From a bacterium (lineage in GTDB: Bacteria > Sysuimicrobiota > Sysuimicrobiia > Sysuimicrobiales > Segetimicrobiaceae), in assembly GCA_035945995.1 (NCBI GenBank), contig DASYZR010000097.1, forward strand, positions 54,681 to 118,680: a stretch of DNA of 64,000 nt. The letters are read 5' to 3'. Shown here piece after piece: positions 36,128 through 44,455 of the stretch (position 1 is the stretch's first letter; the number at the start of each line of letters is the position of its first letter). Below the pieces are notes generated by a model, which saw nothing but the letters and a program-made list of their open reading frames with translations, ran no database searches and was not told the origin of the DNA. The position numbers and the translations under genes were made by a program.

Positions 36128-36526
36128 GTGGCGGAGCGAAGCCGGGACTGGTTTGAGCAAGCCAAGCGGGACCTGGAAAGCGCCCGCTGGCAGGCCCAGG
36201 GCGGGTTTCACGAATGGAGTTGCTTCATCTGCCAACAGGCCGCCGAGACGGCGATCAAGGCCCTCTACCACAAGTTCGGGGGTGAGGCCTGGGGTCACTC
36301 GGTGGCGCAGCTTCTCGAAGGGCTCAAAGACCGGCAATCGGTTCCCGATGACCTGACTGCCTGCGGCCGGTTGCTGGATCGATTCTACATCCCGGCGCGC
36401 TACCCGAACGGCTGGGATACCGGCAGTCCAAAGGACTACTTCACGTCGGAGGACGCGGACCGTGCCCTCGGTTGTGCGGAAGTTATCCTACGGTTCTGTC
36501 AAGGTCTTCTGGCTGGACCGGGCTGA
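36128..36526 (+). CDS. HEPN-domain protein
   Basis: A 132-residue HEPN protein. WFEQAKRDLESAR, CFICQQAAETAIKALYHKFGG and RFYIPARYPNGW are the segments typical of HEPN partners of minimal nucleotidyltransferases. In HEPN/MNT systems the HEPN protein is usually the toxin, an RNase kept in check or AMPylated by the partner. GTG 36128 follows GGGACGCGACA. Its 3' end overlaps the MNT gene by 65 nt. Its position between glycan genes may be a stabilising module rather than part of the pathway. Confidence 0.85.
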   Translation: MAERSRDWFEQAKRDLESARWQAQGGFHEWSCFICQQAAETAIKALYHKFGGEAWGHSVAQLLEGLKDRQSVPDDLTACGRLLDRFYIPARYPNGWDTGSPKDYFTSEDADRALGCAEVILRFCQGLLAGPG

Positions 36527-36857
36527 AGCGCTCCGGCGGCTTGAGGACGCCGCCAAAGCTCTGCTCGCCGCCCGTCCGGACGTCGTGGCCGTTTATGTGT
36601 TCGGGTCATTGCCAGAAGGGCGTGCAGTGCCGGGGAGCGACGCCGACGTGCTCTTGCTCCTGCGGGAAACCTCCCAGCGTTTCATCGACAGGCCACTCGA
36701 GTTCGCGCCATTCTTCGCCCAGTTGGGATTGCCGGTGGACGTATTCTGCTACACGGCCGATGAGGCGGCACGGAATCCTTTCGCTCGTCGGGCACGGGAG
36801 CGGGGGATCGTTTTGGCGCAGCGAGCGTCCGCCCCGTTGTCGCCACCCGAAGCATGA
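36462..36857 (+). CDS. MNT-type nucleotidyltransferase (HEPN partner)
   Basis: A 131-residue minimal nucleotidyltransferase with the G-S-x10-D-x-D motif (GSLPEGRAVPGSDAD, about residues 47-61) that binds metal and NTP. Such proteins neutralise HEPN partners, often by transferring AMP to them. GTG 36462 gives the long form, and GTG 36474 is also possible; both overlap the HEPN gene. It ends in an ATG overlap with the next glycosyltransferase, so the pair is transcriptionally embedded in the glycan operon. Confidence 0.83.
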   Translation: MPSVVRKLSYGSVKVFWLDRAEALRRLEDAAKALLAARPDVVAVYVFGSLPEGRAVPGSDADVLLLLRETSQRFIDRPLEFAPFFAQLGLPVDVFCYTADEAARNPFARRARERGIVLAQRASAPLSPPEA

Positions 36858-37759
36858 GCGGCTCTCAGCCCGCGGCGGCCCGCGGTCCCGAGACCGAGAT
36901 GGCCCCGCGCACCGGCCCCGTCCCACTCGGCGTCGTCATCCTGACCCGAAACGAGGAAGACAACCTGCCGCACGCGCTGGCGAGCGTTCTGGGATGGGCG
37001 GCGGAGGTTTGGGTGGTGGACTCCCACAGTACCGACCGCACGGCCGACCTGGCGCGCGAGGCGGGCGCCCGGGTGGTCGCCCACGAGTTCACCGGCTACG
37101 CCGCGCAGCGCACGTGGGCTCTTCGGTCGCTGCCCCTCGCATCGGAATGGACCCTCTTTCTCGACGCCGACGAGGCCGTGACGCCCGAGCTTCGGACGGA
37201 ACTCGGCGGCGTGCTCGCCTCACCCCCCGCGGGGGTGGCGGGGTTCCAGGTCAAGCGCCGGTTCGTCTTTCTCGGCCGCTGGCTGCGCCACGGCGGGTAC
37301 TATCCGGTCTGGCTGCTGCGGATTGTCCGGCATCGTCTCGCCCGCTGGGAAGAGCGGGGCGTGGACGAGCACCTCATCGTCGAGGGGCCCACGGCGCGCC
37401 TGCGGAGCGACCTGCTGCACGAGGATCGGCGGCCCCTCCGGCGGTGGATCGAGCGCCATACCCGCTATGCGGAGATCATCGCGGGCGACCTGGTGCGCCA
37501 GACCCGGGGTGAATTGCCCGCGCGGTGGCGCAGCCCGAATCAGGCGGAACGCACGCGCTGGTGGTACGAGCGCGTGTACCGGCGGATGCCGGTCGGCCTT
37601 AGAGCCCTGGTGTACTTTCTCTACCGGTATGTCGTGCGGGGCGGGTTCCTTGACGGTCCCGAGGGGTTCATCTACCATTCCCTGCAGGCCTTTTGGTACC
37701 GGCTGCTCATCGATGCCCTGGTGCTGGAAGCGCGCCTCGGAGGCCGTCCCGGATCATGA
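36854..37759 (+). CDS. GT2-family glycosyltransferase (WaaE-like)
   Basis: A 301-residue GT-A transferase with VVILTRNEEDNLPHAL, VVDSHSTDRTADLA, LFLDADEAVTPEL and ERGVDEHLIVEG, as in WaaE/KdtX and related enzymes that add glucose or heptose to a core or lipid-linked acceptor. The protein ends with an aromatic, amphipathic stretch (LVYFLYRYVVRGG) that may tether it to the membrane. ATG 36854 overlaps the MNT stop by 4 nt, and its own stop is overlapped by the next ATG (ATGA). Confidence 0.85.
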   Translation: MSGSQPAAARGPETEMAPRTGPVPLGVVILTRNEEDNLPHALASVLGWAAEVWVVDSHSTDRTADLAREAGARVVAHEFTGYAAQRTWALRSLPLASEWTLFLDADEAVTPELRTELGGVLASPPAGVAGFQVKRRFVFLGRWLRHGGYYPVWLLRIVRHRLARWEERGVDEHLIVEGPTARLRSDLLHEDRRPLRRWIERHTRYAEIIAGDLVRQTRGELPARWRSPNQAERTRWWYERVYRRMPVGLRALVYFLYRYVVRGGFLDGPEGFIYHSLQAFWYRLLIDALVLEARLGGRPGS

Positions 37760-39915
37760 AGCAGGTCGTACTGAGCCCACGCAGCGGGACCCTCGAAGTG
37801 TCCGATGTCCCGGCCCCGCAGGTCCGGCGGGGGACGGTCCTCGTGCGCAACGCGGCGTCGGTGGTGAGTGCCGGGACCGAGCGCCTCGTCATCGAGCTCG
37901 CGGAGAAGAACCTGCTCGGCAAGGCGCGGGCCCGGCCCGATCTCGTCCGCGAGGCGCTCAACAAAGTGCGGCGGGATGGGCTGTGGACCACCGTGCGTGA
38001 AGCATTCCTGCGCCTCGATCGGCCGTTCCCGCTCGGGTACAGCTGCAGCGGTGTCGTCGCGGACGTCGGTGACGGGGTGACCGGCCTGCATCCGGGCGAT
38101 CGCGTGGCCTGCACCGGCGCCGGCTTCGCCCTGCACGCGGAGATGGTCGCAGTCCCGGAGGAGCTGTGCGTCCCGCTGCCGCCGGAGGTGTCGTGGGAGG
38201 CGGGCGCATTTGTGATGCTCGGCGGCATCGCCCTCCACGGCGTCCGCCGGGCCGGCGTCGCGCGCGGAGACGTGGCGGCGGTGATCGGGCTCGGGCTCCT
38301 CGGCCAGTTGACGGTCCAACTGCTCAAGGCTGCCGGGTGCCGGGTCGTGGGGCAGGACATTGCCCCCTCGCGCGCGGCGGTCGCCCGAGCGCTCGGGGCC
38401 GACGCGGCGGTCACGACCCCCGACGATGCCCGGGCCGCGCTCGTCCGGCAGTCCGCCGGCGCCGGGGCGCGCGCCGTCATCATCACAGCTGCGACCTCGA
38501 GCAACGCGCCTGTCGAGCTGGCCGCCAAGCTGGCAGGCGCGGGCGGGACCGTGGTCATGGTGGGTGTGACGGGGATGCACATTCCGCGCCGCCCGTACTG
38601 GCAGAAGGAACTCTCGTTCTTGCTCTCGCGGTCGGCGCTTCCACAAGACAACGTCGACTTCATCGCGTCGGTCGCCGCGAACCGCGTCCGCGTCGAGCCG
38701 CTGATTACGCATCGGTTCCCAGTTGAGCGCGCGGAGGATGCCTACACGTTGATCCGCGGCCGCGGGCGCGAGCCCCATTTGGGGATCGTGCTGGCGTATC
38801 CTGCGCGCGAGGCGGGAGGCGCGCGGACGCAGATCCTTCGGCCCGTCGCGCCGTCGGCAGCGGCTGCACCGCCGGCCGGAGCGGCGGCGCCCATCGCGGT
38901 CGGGGTGATCGGTGCGGGGTTGTTCGCCCAGACGGTCCTGCTGCCGGCGTTGCGGCGGCTGCCCGGCATTCGGTTGCGGACGGTGGCCACCCAGAGCGGG
39001 TTGTCTGCCCGGCACGCGGGCGACCGGCTGGGTTTCGAGCGGTGCACGACCGACGTCCGGGAAGTGCTGGACGATCCCGGCATCCAGGCCGTCGTCATTG
39101 CGACGCGCCACGACCTCCACGCGGCGCTGGCCGCCGACGCGTTGCGCGGCGGGAAGCACGTCTTCGTGGAAAAACCGCTCGCCCTGACCGCCGAGCAGAC
39201 CCGCGCGGTGCTCGCGGCGCACGCGGCGTCATCCCGCGTGCTCGTGGTCGGGTTCAACCGCCGGTATTCTCCGCTCGCCCGCACACTCCACGAGTTCCTG
39301 GCCGGCGAGCGTCCGCTGACGTTGACGTATCGGGTGAACGCCGGTCCGGTCCCGTCCGACCATTGGGTCTACGATGCCGATGAAGGCGGCGGGCGGTGGC
39401 TCGGGGAGGCGGGGCACTTCATCGATCTGCTGCAGTACCTCACCGGGGCCGATCCGGTCGAGGTCGTCGCCCGGGCAAGCGTCTCTCCGGGCGAGCCGAG
39501 CCTGTCGGGCGACGCGCGGCGCACGCCCGCGGCCAGAACCACCATGGTGGCCACGCTGACGTTCGACGACGGTTCGGCCGGATCGGTCGTCTATGCGGAT
39601 GGCGCCGACCGCGCCGAGTCGCGAGAGCGTCTCGAGGTGTTCGGCGCGGGGCTGGCCGCGACGCTGGAGGACTTCCGCCGGCTCACCCTGGTCCGCGGCG
39701 GACGCGTGCGGCGCCTCCGGCGGCGGGAGACGGCGAGGGGGCACGAAGAAGAGTTGCGGGCGTGGATCGCCGCGGTGCGGGGTCGGAGCGCGCCGCCGGT
39801 GAGTGCGAGGGCCTACGCGGCCAACACCCTGTGTTGCCTGGCCGCGCTCGACTCCGCGCGGGACGGACGGCCCGTCCCAGTCGACGTCGCGTCCGTCATG
39901 CCGACGTCCAGTTAA
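37756..39915 (+). CDS. Bi-domain oxidoreductase (MDR + Gfo/Idh/MocA)
   Basis: A 719-residue fusion of a known type. Residues 1 to about 365 are a zinc-free medium-chain dehydrogenase (GYSCSGVV, VIGLGLLGQLTVQL). From about 377 a Gfo/Idh/MocA domain follows (GVIGAGLFAQ, then HVFVEKPLAL with the EKP motif near 471, and GEAGHFIDLLQYLTG). Proteins with this order occur in O-antigen and heparin-like clusters. Substrate and whether both NAD sites are active are unknown. ATG 37756 overlaps the previous TGA by 4 nt. Confidence 0.85.
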   Translation: MKQVVLSPRSGTLEVSDVPAPQVRRGTVLVRNAASVVSAGTERLVIELAEKNLLGKARARPDLVREALNKVRRDGLWTTVREAFLRLDRPFPLGYSCSGVVADVGDGVTGLHPGDRVACTGAGFALHAEMVAVPEELCVPLPPEVSWEAGAFVMLGGIALHGVRRAGVARGDVAAVIGLGLLGQLTVQLLKAAGCRVVGQDIAPSRAAVARALGADAAVTTPDDARAALVRQSAGAGARAVIITAATSSNAPVELAAKLAGAGGTVVMVGVTGMHIPRRPYWQKELSFLLSRSALPQDNVDFIASVAANRVRVEPLITHRFPVERAEDAYTLIRGRGREPHLGIVLAYPAREAGGARTQILRPVAPSAAAAPPAGAAAPIAVGVIGAGLFAQTVLLPALRRLPGIRLRTVATQSGLSARHAGDRLGFERCTTDVREVLDDPGIQAVVIATRHDLHAALAADALRGGKHVFVEKPLALTAEQTRAVLAAHAASSRVLVVGFNRRYSPLARTLHEFLAGERPLTLTYRVNAGPVPSDHWVYDADEGGGRWLGEAGHFIDLLQYLTGADPVEVVARASVSPGEPSLSGDARRTPAARTTMVATLTFDDGSAGSVVYADGADRAESRERLEVFGAGLAATLEDFRRLTLVRGGRVRRLRRRETARGHEEELRAWIAAVRGRSAPPVSARAYAANTLCCLAALDSARDGRPVPVDVASVMPTSS

Positions 39916-39940
39916 CGACGCGAACGGAGGAGTGCGACGA

Positions 39941-40936
39941 ATGGCGCATGAGCAGGCGTACGCGGACAGCCGGGTGCTGGTCACCGGCGGCGCCGGGTGC
40001 ATCGGGAGCAACTTGACGCGAACCCTGGCCGGGCACGGCGCCGCGCGCGTGGTGGTCCTCGACGATCTGTCCTCCGCCGGCCGGTGGAACGTCCCGGATC
40101 ACCCCGCCGTGCACTTCGTGCAGGGCAGCGTGCTCGACGACGAAGCCCTCCGCGGGGTTTTCGCAGAGAAGCCCGACTACGTGTTCCATCTGGCCGCTCT
40201 GTTCGCAAACCAGAATTCCGTCGACCACCCCGAGCAAGACCTCATGGTGAACGGACTCGGGACGCTCAAAGTCCTGCAGTTTGCCCACCTGGCCGGGGTG
40301 CGGCGATTCGTCTACGCGTCGTCCGGCTGCTCCGTGTACGGCAGCGCCGCTCCGCTTCCGCTCCGCGAGGACTTCGTGTCGATCGACCTCGACACGCCGT
40401 ATCAGATCACCAAGCTGCTCGGGGAGCTCTACGGCAATTTCTTCTTCCACTACTACAAGGTGCCCGTCGTCCGCACGCGCTTCTTCAACGTGTACGGGCC
40501 CGGGGAGATCCCCGGCCGGTACCGAAACGTAATCCCGAATTTTCTCTACTGGGCCCTGCGCAAAGAACCGCTCCCGATCACGGGCACCGGGGAGGAGACG
40601 CGCGACTTCACCTACGTGGACGACGTGATCCAGGGCCTGTTGGCGGCCGGCGCGGCGGACGCGGCCGTCGGCGAGGCGATGAATCTGGCGTCCGGCAGGG
40701 AAACGACAGTGGCGCACCTGGCCGGGTTGATCAACGAGCTGACGGGGAATCCGGCCGGCGTTCGCTACGTGGCGCGCCGGCCCTGGGACAACATCACGCG
40801 GCGATGCGCCTCGGTGGAGAAAGCCGGCCGGTTGCTGGGCTACCATCCGTCGACGGATTTTGACACCGGCGTGCGCCGCACGTGGGAGTGGGTCACTCGG
40901 CACTGGGATCGCCTCGCGCAGGACGCGCGGTTCTGA
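39941..40936 (+). CDS. NAD-dependent epimerase/dehydratase
   Basis: A 331-residue extended SDR with VLVTGGAGCIGSNL, VFHLAALFANQNSV, ASSGCSVYG and the active-site pair in PYQITK. The Ala-Leu-Phe stretch after FHLA and the short FFNVYGPGEIPG are as in UDP-glucose 4-epimerase-like and related enzymes, so an epimerase or dehydratase acting on an NDP-sugar is likely. ATG 39941 follows GGAGG at 39926-39930. It lies between the bi-domain oxidoreductase and two nucleotidyltransferases, giving a compact sugar-nucleotide module. Confidence 0.8.
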   Translation: MAHEQAYADSRVLVTGGAGCIGSNLTRTLAGHGAARVVVLDDLSSAGRWNVPDHPAVHFVQGSVLDDEALRGVFAEKPDYVFHLAALFANQNSVDHPEQDLMVNGLGTLKVLQFAHLAGVRRFVYASSGCSVYGSAAPLPLREDFVSIDLDTPYQITKLLGELYGNFFFHYYKVPVVRTRFFNVYGPGEIPGRYRNVIPNFLYWALRKEPLPITGTGEETRDFTYVDDVIQGLLAAGAADAAVGEAMNLASGRETTVAHLAGLINELTGNPAGVRYVARRPWDNITRRCASVEKAGRLLGYHPSTDFDTGVRRTWEWVTRHWDRLAQDARF

Positions 40937-40952
40937 CCGCATCGGAGGCCGC

Positions 40953-41663
40953 ATGTACGCGATCGTGCTGGCGGGAGGAAAGGGAGAGCGCCTCAGGCCG
41001 TTCACCGAGGATCGGCCGAAGGCCATGGTCGAGATCATGGGCATCCCCATCCTCAGCTACCAGATTCAGTGGCTGCAGGCGCAGGGCGTCACCGACCTGA
41101 TCATCGCCTCCGGCTACCGCCACGAGGTCATCGAGAGCTACTTCGGGGATGGCGAACGCCTGGGGCTCAGGATCACGCATGCGGTGGAGCAAGAGCCGCT
41201 CGGCCGCGGCGGGGCGCTGCGCGCGGCGCTCGGTCACGTGCCCGCGTCGGAGGACGTCGTGATCGCCACAAACGGCGACGTCATCACCAATTTTCGGTTG
41301 GGGCCGCTGCTTGCGGCCCATTGGGCGGCGCGCTTCCTGGCGACGGTGGTGTTGACCCCGTTCATCAGTCCCTACGGGATCGTCGAAGTCGACGAGCAGG
41401 ATCGCGTGACCCACTTCCGCGAGAAACCGGAGCTGCCCTATTGGATCAACGCCGGCGTCTACGCCCTCTCCCGGGAGATCCGCGCGTTGCTCCCGGAGCG
41501 GGGCGACCACGAGACGACGACGTTTCCGGAGCTGGCGCGGGACGGCCGCCTGGGCGCGTTCCAGTCCCGGGACTACTGGCGCGGCGTGGACACGATCAAG
41601 GACGTCAACGAGGTCGCGGCCGAGTTTCAGGGCCGGCTCCTGACGTTCTTCCGGCAGGGATGA
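40953..41663 (+). CDS. Sugar-1-phosphate nucleotidyltransferase (HddC/mannose-1-P type)
   Basis: A 236-residue nucleotidyltransferase with AIVLAGGKGERLRPFT and RPKAMVEI, then NGDVI and GVYALSREI. It has only the catalytic domain. The size and motif set match HddC (D-glycero-alpha-D-manno-heptose-1-phosphate guanylyltransferase) and some mannose-1-phosphate guanylyltransferases. HddA- and GmhA-like genes are in the same window (52078, 48587), which favours heptose, but this is inference and the sugar cannot be read from the motif alone. ATG 40953. Confidence 0.72.
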   Translation: MYAIVLAGGKGERLRPFTEDRPKAMVEIMGIPILSYQIQWLQAQGVTDLIIASGYRHEVIESYFGDGERLGLRITHAVEQEPLGRGGALRAALGHVPASEDVVIATNGDVITNFRLGPLLAAHWAARFLATVVLTPFISPYGIVEVDEQDRVTHFREKPELPYWINAGVYALSREIRALLPERGDHETTTFPELARDGRLGAFQSRDYWRGVDTIKDVNEVAAEFQGRLLTFFRQG

Positions 41664-41667
41664 GCGC

Positions 41668-42660
41668 GTGAACGCGATCATCCCGGTGGCCGGGCGAGGC
41701 ACGCGCCTCCGGCCGCACACCCACACCCAGCCCAAGGTCTTGGTGAACGTCGCCGGCAAGCCGATTCTCAGCTACATTCTCGACGACCTCGGGCGCCTCG
41801 GGGTCGAGGAGATCACCTTCGTCGTCGGCTACCTGGCCGAGCAGGTCGAGAAGTTCGTCCGGGAACGGTATGCGTTTCGCGCGCACTTCGTCCACCAGGA
41901 GGAGACGCTCGGCAACGGACACGCCGTCTACTTGGCCCGCGAGCACTTGACCGGACCGACGTTGATCGTGTTCGGCGACACGATCGTGGACGCCGACCTG
42001 CGTGCCGCGTGCCGCCTGCCGCACTCCGCCGTCGGGGTCAATCGGGTGGACGATCCGCGGGCCTTCGGCGTCGTGGAACTGGACGCAGACGGGTTCGTGC
42101 GGCATCTGTGGGAAAAGCCGGAGCAGCCGCCGCCCGGGCTGTCCCGGATCCCGGATCTCGCCGTTGTCGGCGTGTACGTGATCCAGGAGCCGGCGCCCTT
42201 TCGGGCCGCGTTGGAGGAAATGGTGGCCCGGCGCCGGATGGCCCGCGGAGAATACTGGCTTGCCGACGCGCTGGAGATCTTCGTCGAACGCGGCGCGGCG
42301 CTGCAGACCTTCCCCGTGCGTCACTGGTACGATTGCGGAACCCCGGAGGCGCTGCTCCGCGCCAACCACGCGCTGCTGGAGCACGCCCCGCGGCCGCGGG
42401 AGATCCCGGGAACGGCCGTCATCCCGCCGTCGTCGATCGCGGACTCGGCGGTGATTGAGGGCTCGATCATCGGGCCGTACGTCACGATCGCCGAGGGCGC
42501 CCGCGTGGTGCACGCGGTGCTGCGGGAGAGCATCGTGAACGCGAACGCCCGCGTCGAGCGGGTCGTGCTCGAGGAGTCCATCATCGGCGAGCACGCCATG
42601 GTGAAGGGCCGGCAGGTCCGGATCAACGTCGGCGACGACTCCGAGATCGAGCTCGCTTAG
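41668..42660 (+). CDS. Sugar nucleotidyltransferase with left-handed beta-helix tail
   Basis: A 330-residue protein. The N-terminal 240 residues are a nucleotidyltransferase (IIPVAGRGTRLRPHTHTQPK, VFGDTIVD, EKPEQPP, GVYVI). From about residue 250 isoleucine/valine hexapeptide repeats (SSIADSAVIEGSIIGPYVTI) form a short left-handed beta helix. This is the glucose-1-phosphate thymidylyl/uridylyl-like class found with dTDP- or UDP-sugar synthesis. GTG 41668 is 4 nt past the previous stop. The terminal TAG overlaps the convergent phosphatase gene. Confidence 0.8.
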   Translation: MNAIIPVAGRGTRLRPHTHTQPKVLVNVAGKPILSYILDDLGRLGVEEITFVVGYLAEQVEKFVRERYAFRAHFVHQEETLGNGHAVYLAREHLTGPTLIVFGDTIVDADLRAACRLPHSAVGVNRVDDPRAFGVVELDADGFVRHLWEKPEQPPPGLSRIPDLAVVGVYVIQEPAPFRAALEEMVARRRMARGEYWLADALEIFVERGAALQTFPVRHWYDCGTPEALLRANHALLEHAPRPREIPGTAVIPPSSIADSAVIEGSIIGPYVTIAEGARVVHAVLRESIVNANARVERVVLEESIIGEHAMVKGRQVRINVGDDSEIELA

Positions 42661-43241
42661 GCCGGCGGCCGCAGTCCGCGGGCGATTTCGGCGCACGCCC
42701 ACCCGAGACACAGACCGCCGAGCACATCCGACGTCCAATGATCGCCCAGGTAGACGAGCGCCGCCATGACGGTAATGACGAGTGCGCCGGCGGCTGGCGG
42801 CGTGCGCCGCAGTACCATGACCGCGAAGAACGTGGTCCGCATCGTGTGCCCCGAGGGGAAGCTGAACGGCTGCGGCACGTAGAGCCCCACCCGGTGGGGC
42901 ATGCGCTGGAACTCCAGCGGCGGTCCCGGGTGCGGCAGGACCCACTTCAGGAAAAACGCGACGGCGCTGGCGGCGAGCATGCCGGCGGCGAGCCACGCGA
43001 CGCCTTCGACGCGCCGGCGGTCTCGCCGCGCGAGCAGCAGCCCGACGAGGACGATCAGCGGGATGCTGATCTCCGCGTCCGCAAGAAACACGAGCCCCGC
43101 GGCCGGCAGATCGAGTACCTGGGGGGCGTGCTGCAGCCACACGGTCACCGCGACGTCCCAGCGGTGAGACGGCAGCAGGAACGTGCCGGCGGCAATGGCA
43201 AGGAAGAGGAGCAGGGCCCAACCGAGTGGTCGCACGGTCAC
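42657..43241 (-). CDS. PAP2-family lipid phosphatase
   Basis: A 194-residue membrane phosphatase with about five hydrophobic segments. The C2 motif FSFPSGHT and C3 part GDHWTSDVLGG are clear; in C1 (KWVLPHPGP) the usual Arg before Pro is Gly, so activity is uncertain. Family members dephosphorylate undecaprenyl pyrophosphate or lipid phosphates, recycling the carrier used by the glycan enzymes here. A GTG at 43241 starts MTVRPLGW; an extension to 43379 would overlap the divergent transferase by 65 nt. Confidence 0.75.
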   Translation of the reverse strand: MTVRPLGWALLLFLAIAAGTFLLPSHRWDVAVTVWLQHAPQVLDLPAAGLVFLADAEISIPLIVLVGLLLARRDRRRVEGVAWLAAGMLAASAVAFFLKWVLPHPGPPLEFQRMPHRVGLYVPQPFSFPSGHTMRTTFFAVMVLRRTPPAAGALVITVMAALVYLGDHWTSDVLGGLCLGWACAEIARGLRPPA

Positions 43242-43314
43242 ACCGGTCGATTCACGGCCGCATGATCCGGGTCCCCCGAGGCGGGCGGATCCCGCCCGGC
43301 GGAGGAGCGTCCGC

Positions 43315-44445
43315 GTGAACGTCCTTGTGCTCGCCACAAAGTACTTCGGCACGGGCGGCGCCCAGGCGTACACGCGCATGTTTGCCGACGCCGCGGCGGA
43401 AGGCGGCCGCCAAGTGGACGTGCTGTCGCTCCTCGGCGGTGACCTGTCCGACCGGTCGTGCCCCGGACGGTATCTGGGTGATCAGGGGAGCCGCTCCACG
43501 CCGTGGACCCAGGCCCGGTTTGTGGGGCAGGCGATGCGGCGCGGGGCCGCCTACGACCTCGTCGTGTGCGGCCACGTCGCGCTGGCCCCCGTCGGACATC
43601 TCCTGCTCCGCCTCCACGGGACTCCGTATCTTGTGATCGGACACGGCATCGAAGTCTGGGGACCGCTGGGGCCGCGGAGGCGGACGGCGCTCCGGCGGGC
43701 GCAGCGGGTCGTGACGGTGAGCCATTTCACGGCCCAGGTTGTCGCCGAAACCCATGGCGTGTCTCCCGCCCGGCTCGCCGTGATTCATCCCGCCGTCGAT
43801 CCGGCACTGCTCCAAGCGGCGCAGGACGCCGCCGGGCCTGCCCCGGACACCGACACGGTGACGCTCTTGACGGTGGCCCGGCTGTCCGCGGAGGAACGAT
43901 ACAAGGGGTGCGATGCGGTCATCTCCGCGCTGCCCGCGGTCCGCGCGGCCGCCGGGGTCGCTCGGTACGTGATTGCGGGTGACGGAGACGATCGTCCGCG
44001 ACTCCGGGCGCTCGCCGAGGAGCGGGGCGTCGGGGATGCCGTCACGTTCGCCGGGCGGGTGCCCCGTGAGGGCCTGCCGGCGCTATATCGCGGCTGCGAC
44101 ATGTTTGTGATGCCGTCGATCGCGGAGCGGCGGCCGGCCGGCTGGACGGGCGAAGGCTTCGGCATCGTCTACATCGAGGCGGCGGCGTTCGGGCGGCCGG
44201 TGGTCGCGGGAAACGGCGGCGGGGCGCCCGAGGCGCTCCGGGACGGCGTGACCGGTGCCGTCGTCGACGGCCGCGACGCCGACGCGGTGGCAACGGTGCT
44301 GGTCCGGATGGCTCAGGACGCCCCGCTGCGCCGGCGCATGGGCGAGGCCGGACGGCAGTGGGTCCAGGAACGCTTCACGTTTGAACGGTTCCGGCGAGAT
44401 GTGGCGCCGGTCGTCGAGTCGGCGTTGAGCGCCCCCGATCGCTGA
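43315..44445 (+). CDS. GT4-family glycosyltransferase
   Basis: A 376-residue GT-B transferase. VLVLATKYFGTGGAQAYTRM starts the acceptor domain, and GEGFGIVYIEAAAFGRPVVAG is the donor-site E-x7-E equivalent; YVIAGDGDDRPRL precedes it. GTG 43315 follows GGAGGAG at about 43302-43308, a good ribosome site, which decides against an upstream extension. It is divergent from the phosphatase and convergent with the large membrane protein downstream, so it forms a single-gene unit. Confidence 0.83.
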   Translation: MNVLVLATKYFGTGGAQAYTRMFADAAAEGGRQVDVLSLLGGDLSDRSCPGRYLGDQGSRSTPWTQARFVGQAMRRGAAYDLVVCGHVALAPVGHLLLRLHGTPYLVIGHGIEVWGPLGPRRRTALRRAQRVVTVSHFTAQVVAETHGVSPARLAVIHPAVDPALLQAAQDAAGPAPDTDTVTLLTVARLSAEERYKGCDAVISALPAVRAAAGVARYVIAGDGDDRPRLRALAEERGVGDAVTFAGRVPREGLPALYRGCDMFVMPSIAERRPAGWTGEGFGIVYIEAAAFGRPVVAGNGGGAPEALRDGVTGAVVDGRDADAVATVLVRMAQDAPLRRRMGEAGRQWVQERFTFERFRRDVAPVVESALSAPDR

Positions 44446-44455
44446 CCGGGTACAT

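Noticed and set aside
35925..36857. Calling the HEPN/MNT genes part of the sugar pathway as kanamycin-nucleotidyltransferase-like enzymes
   Set aside because: Size, overlap and motif set are those of the paired HEPN/MNT systems, not of antibiotic or sugar nucleotidyltransferases.
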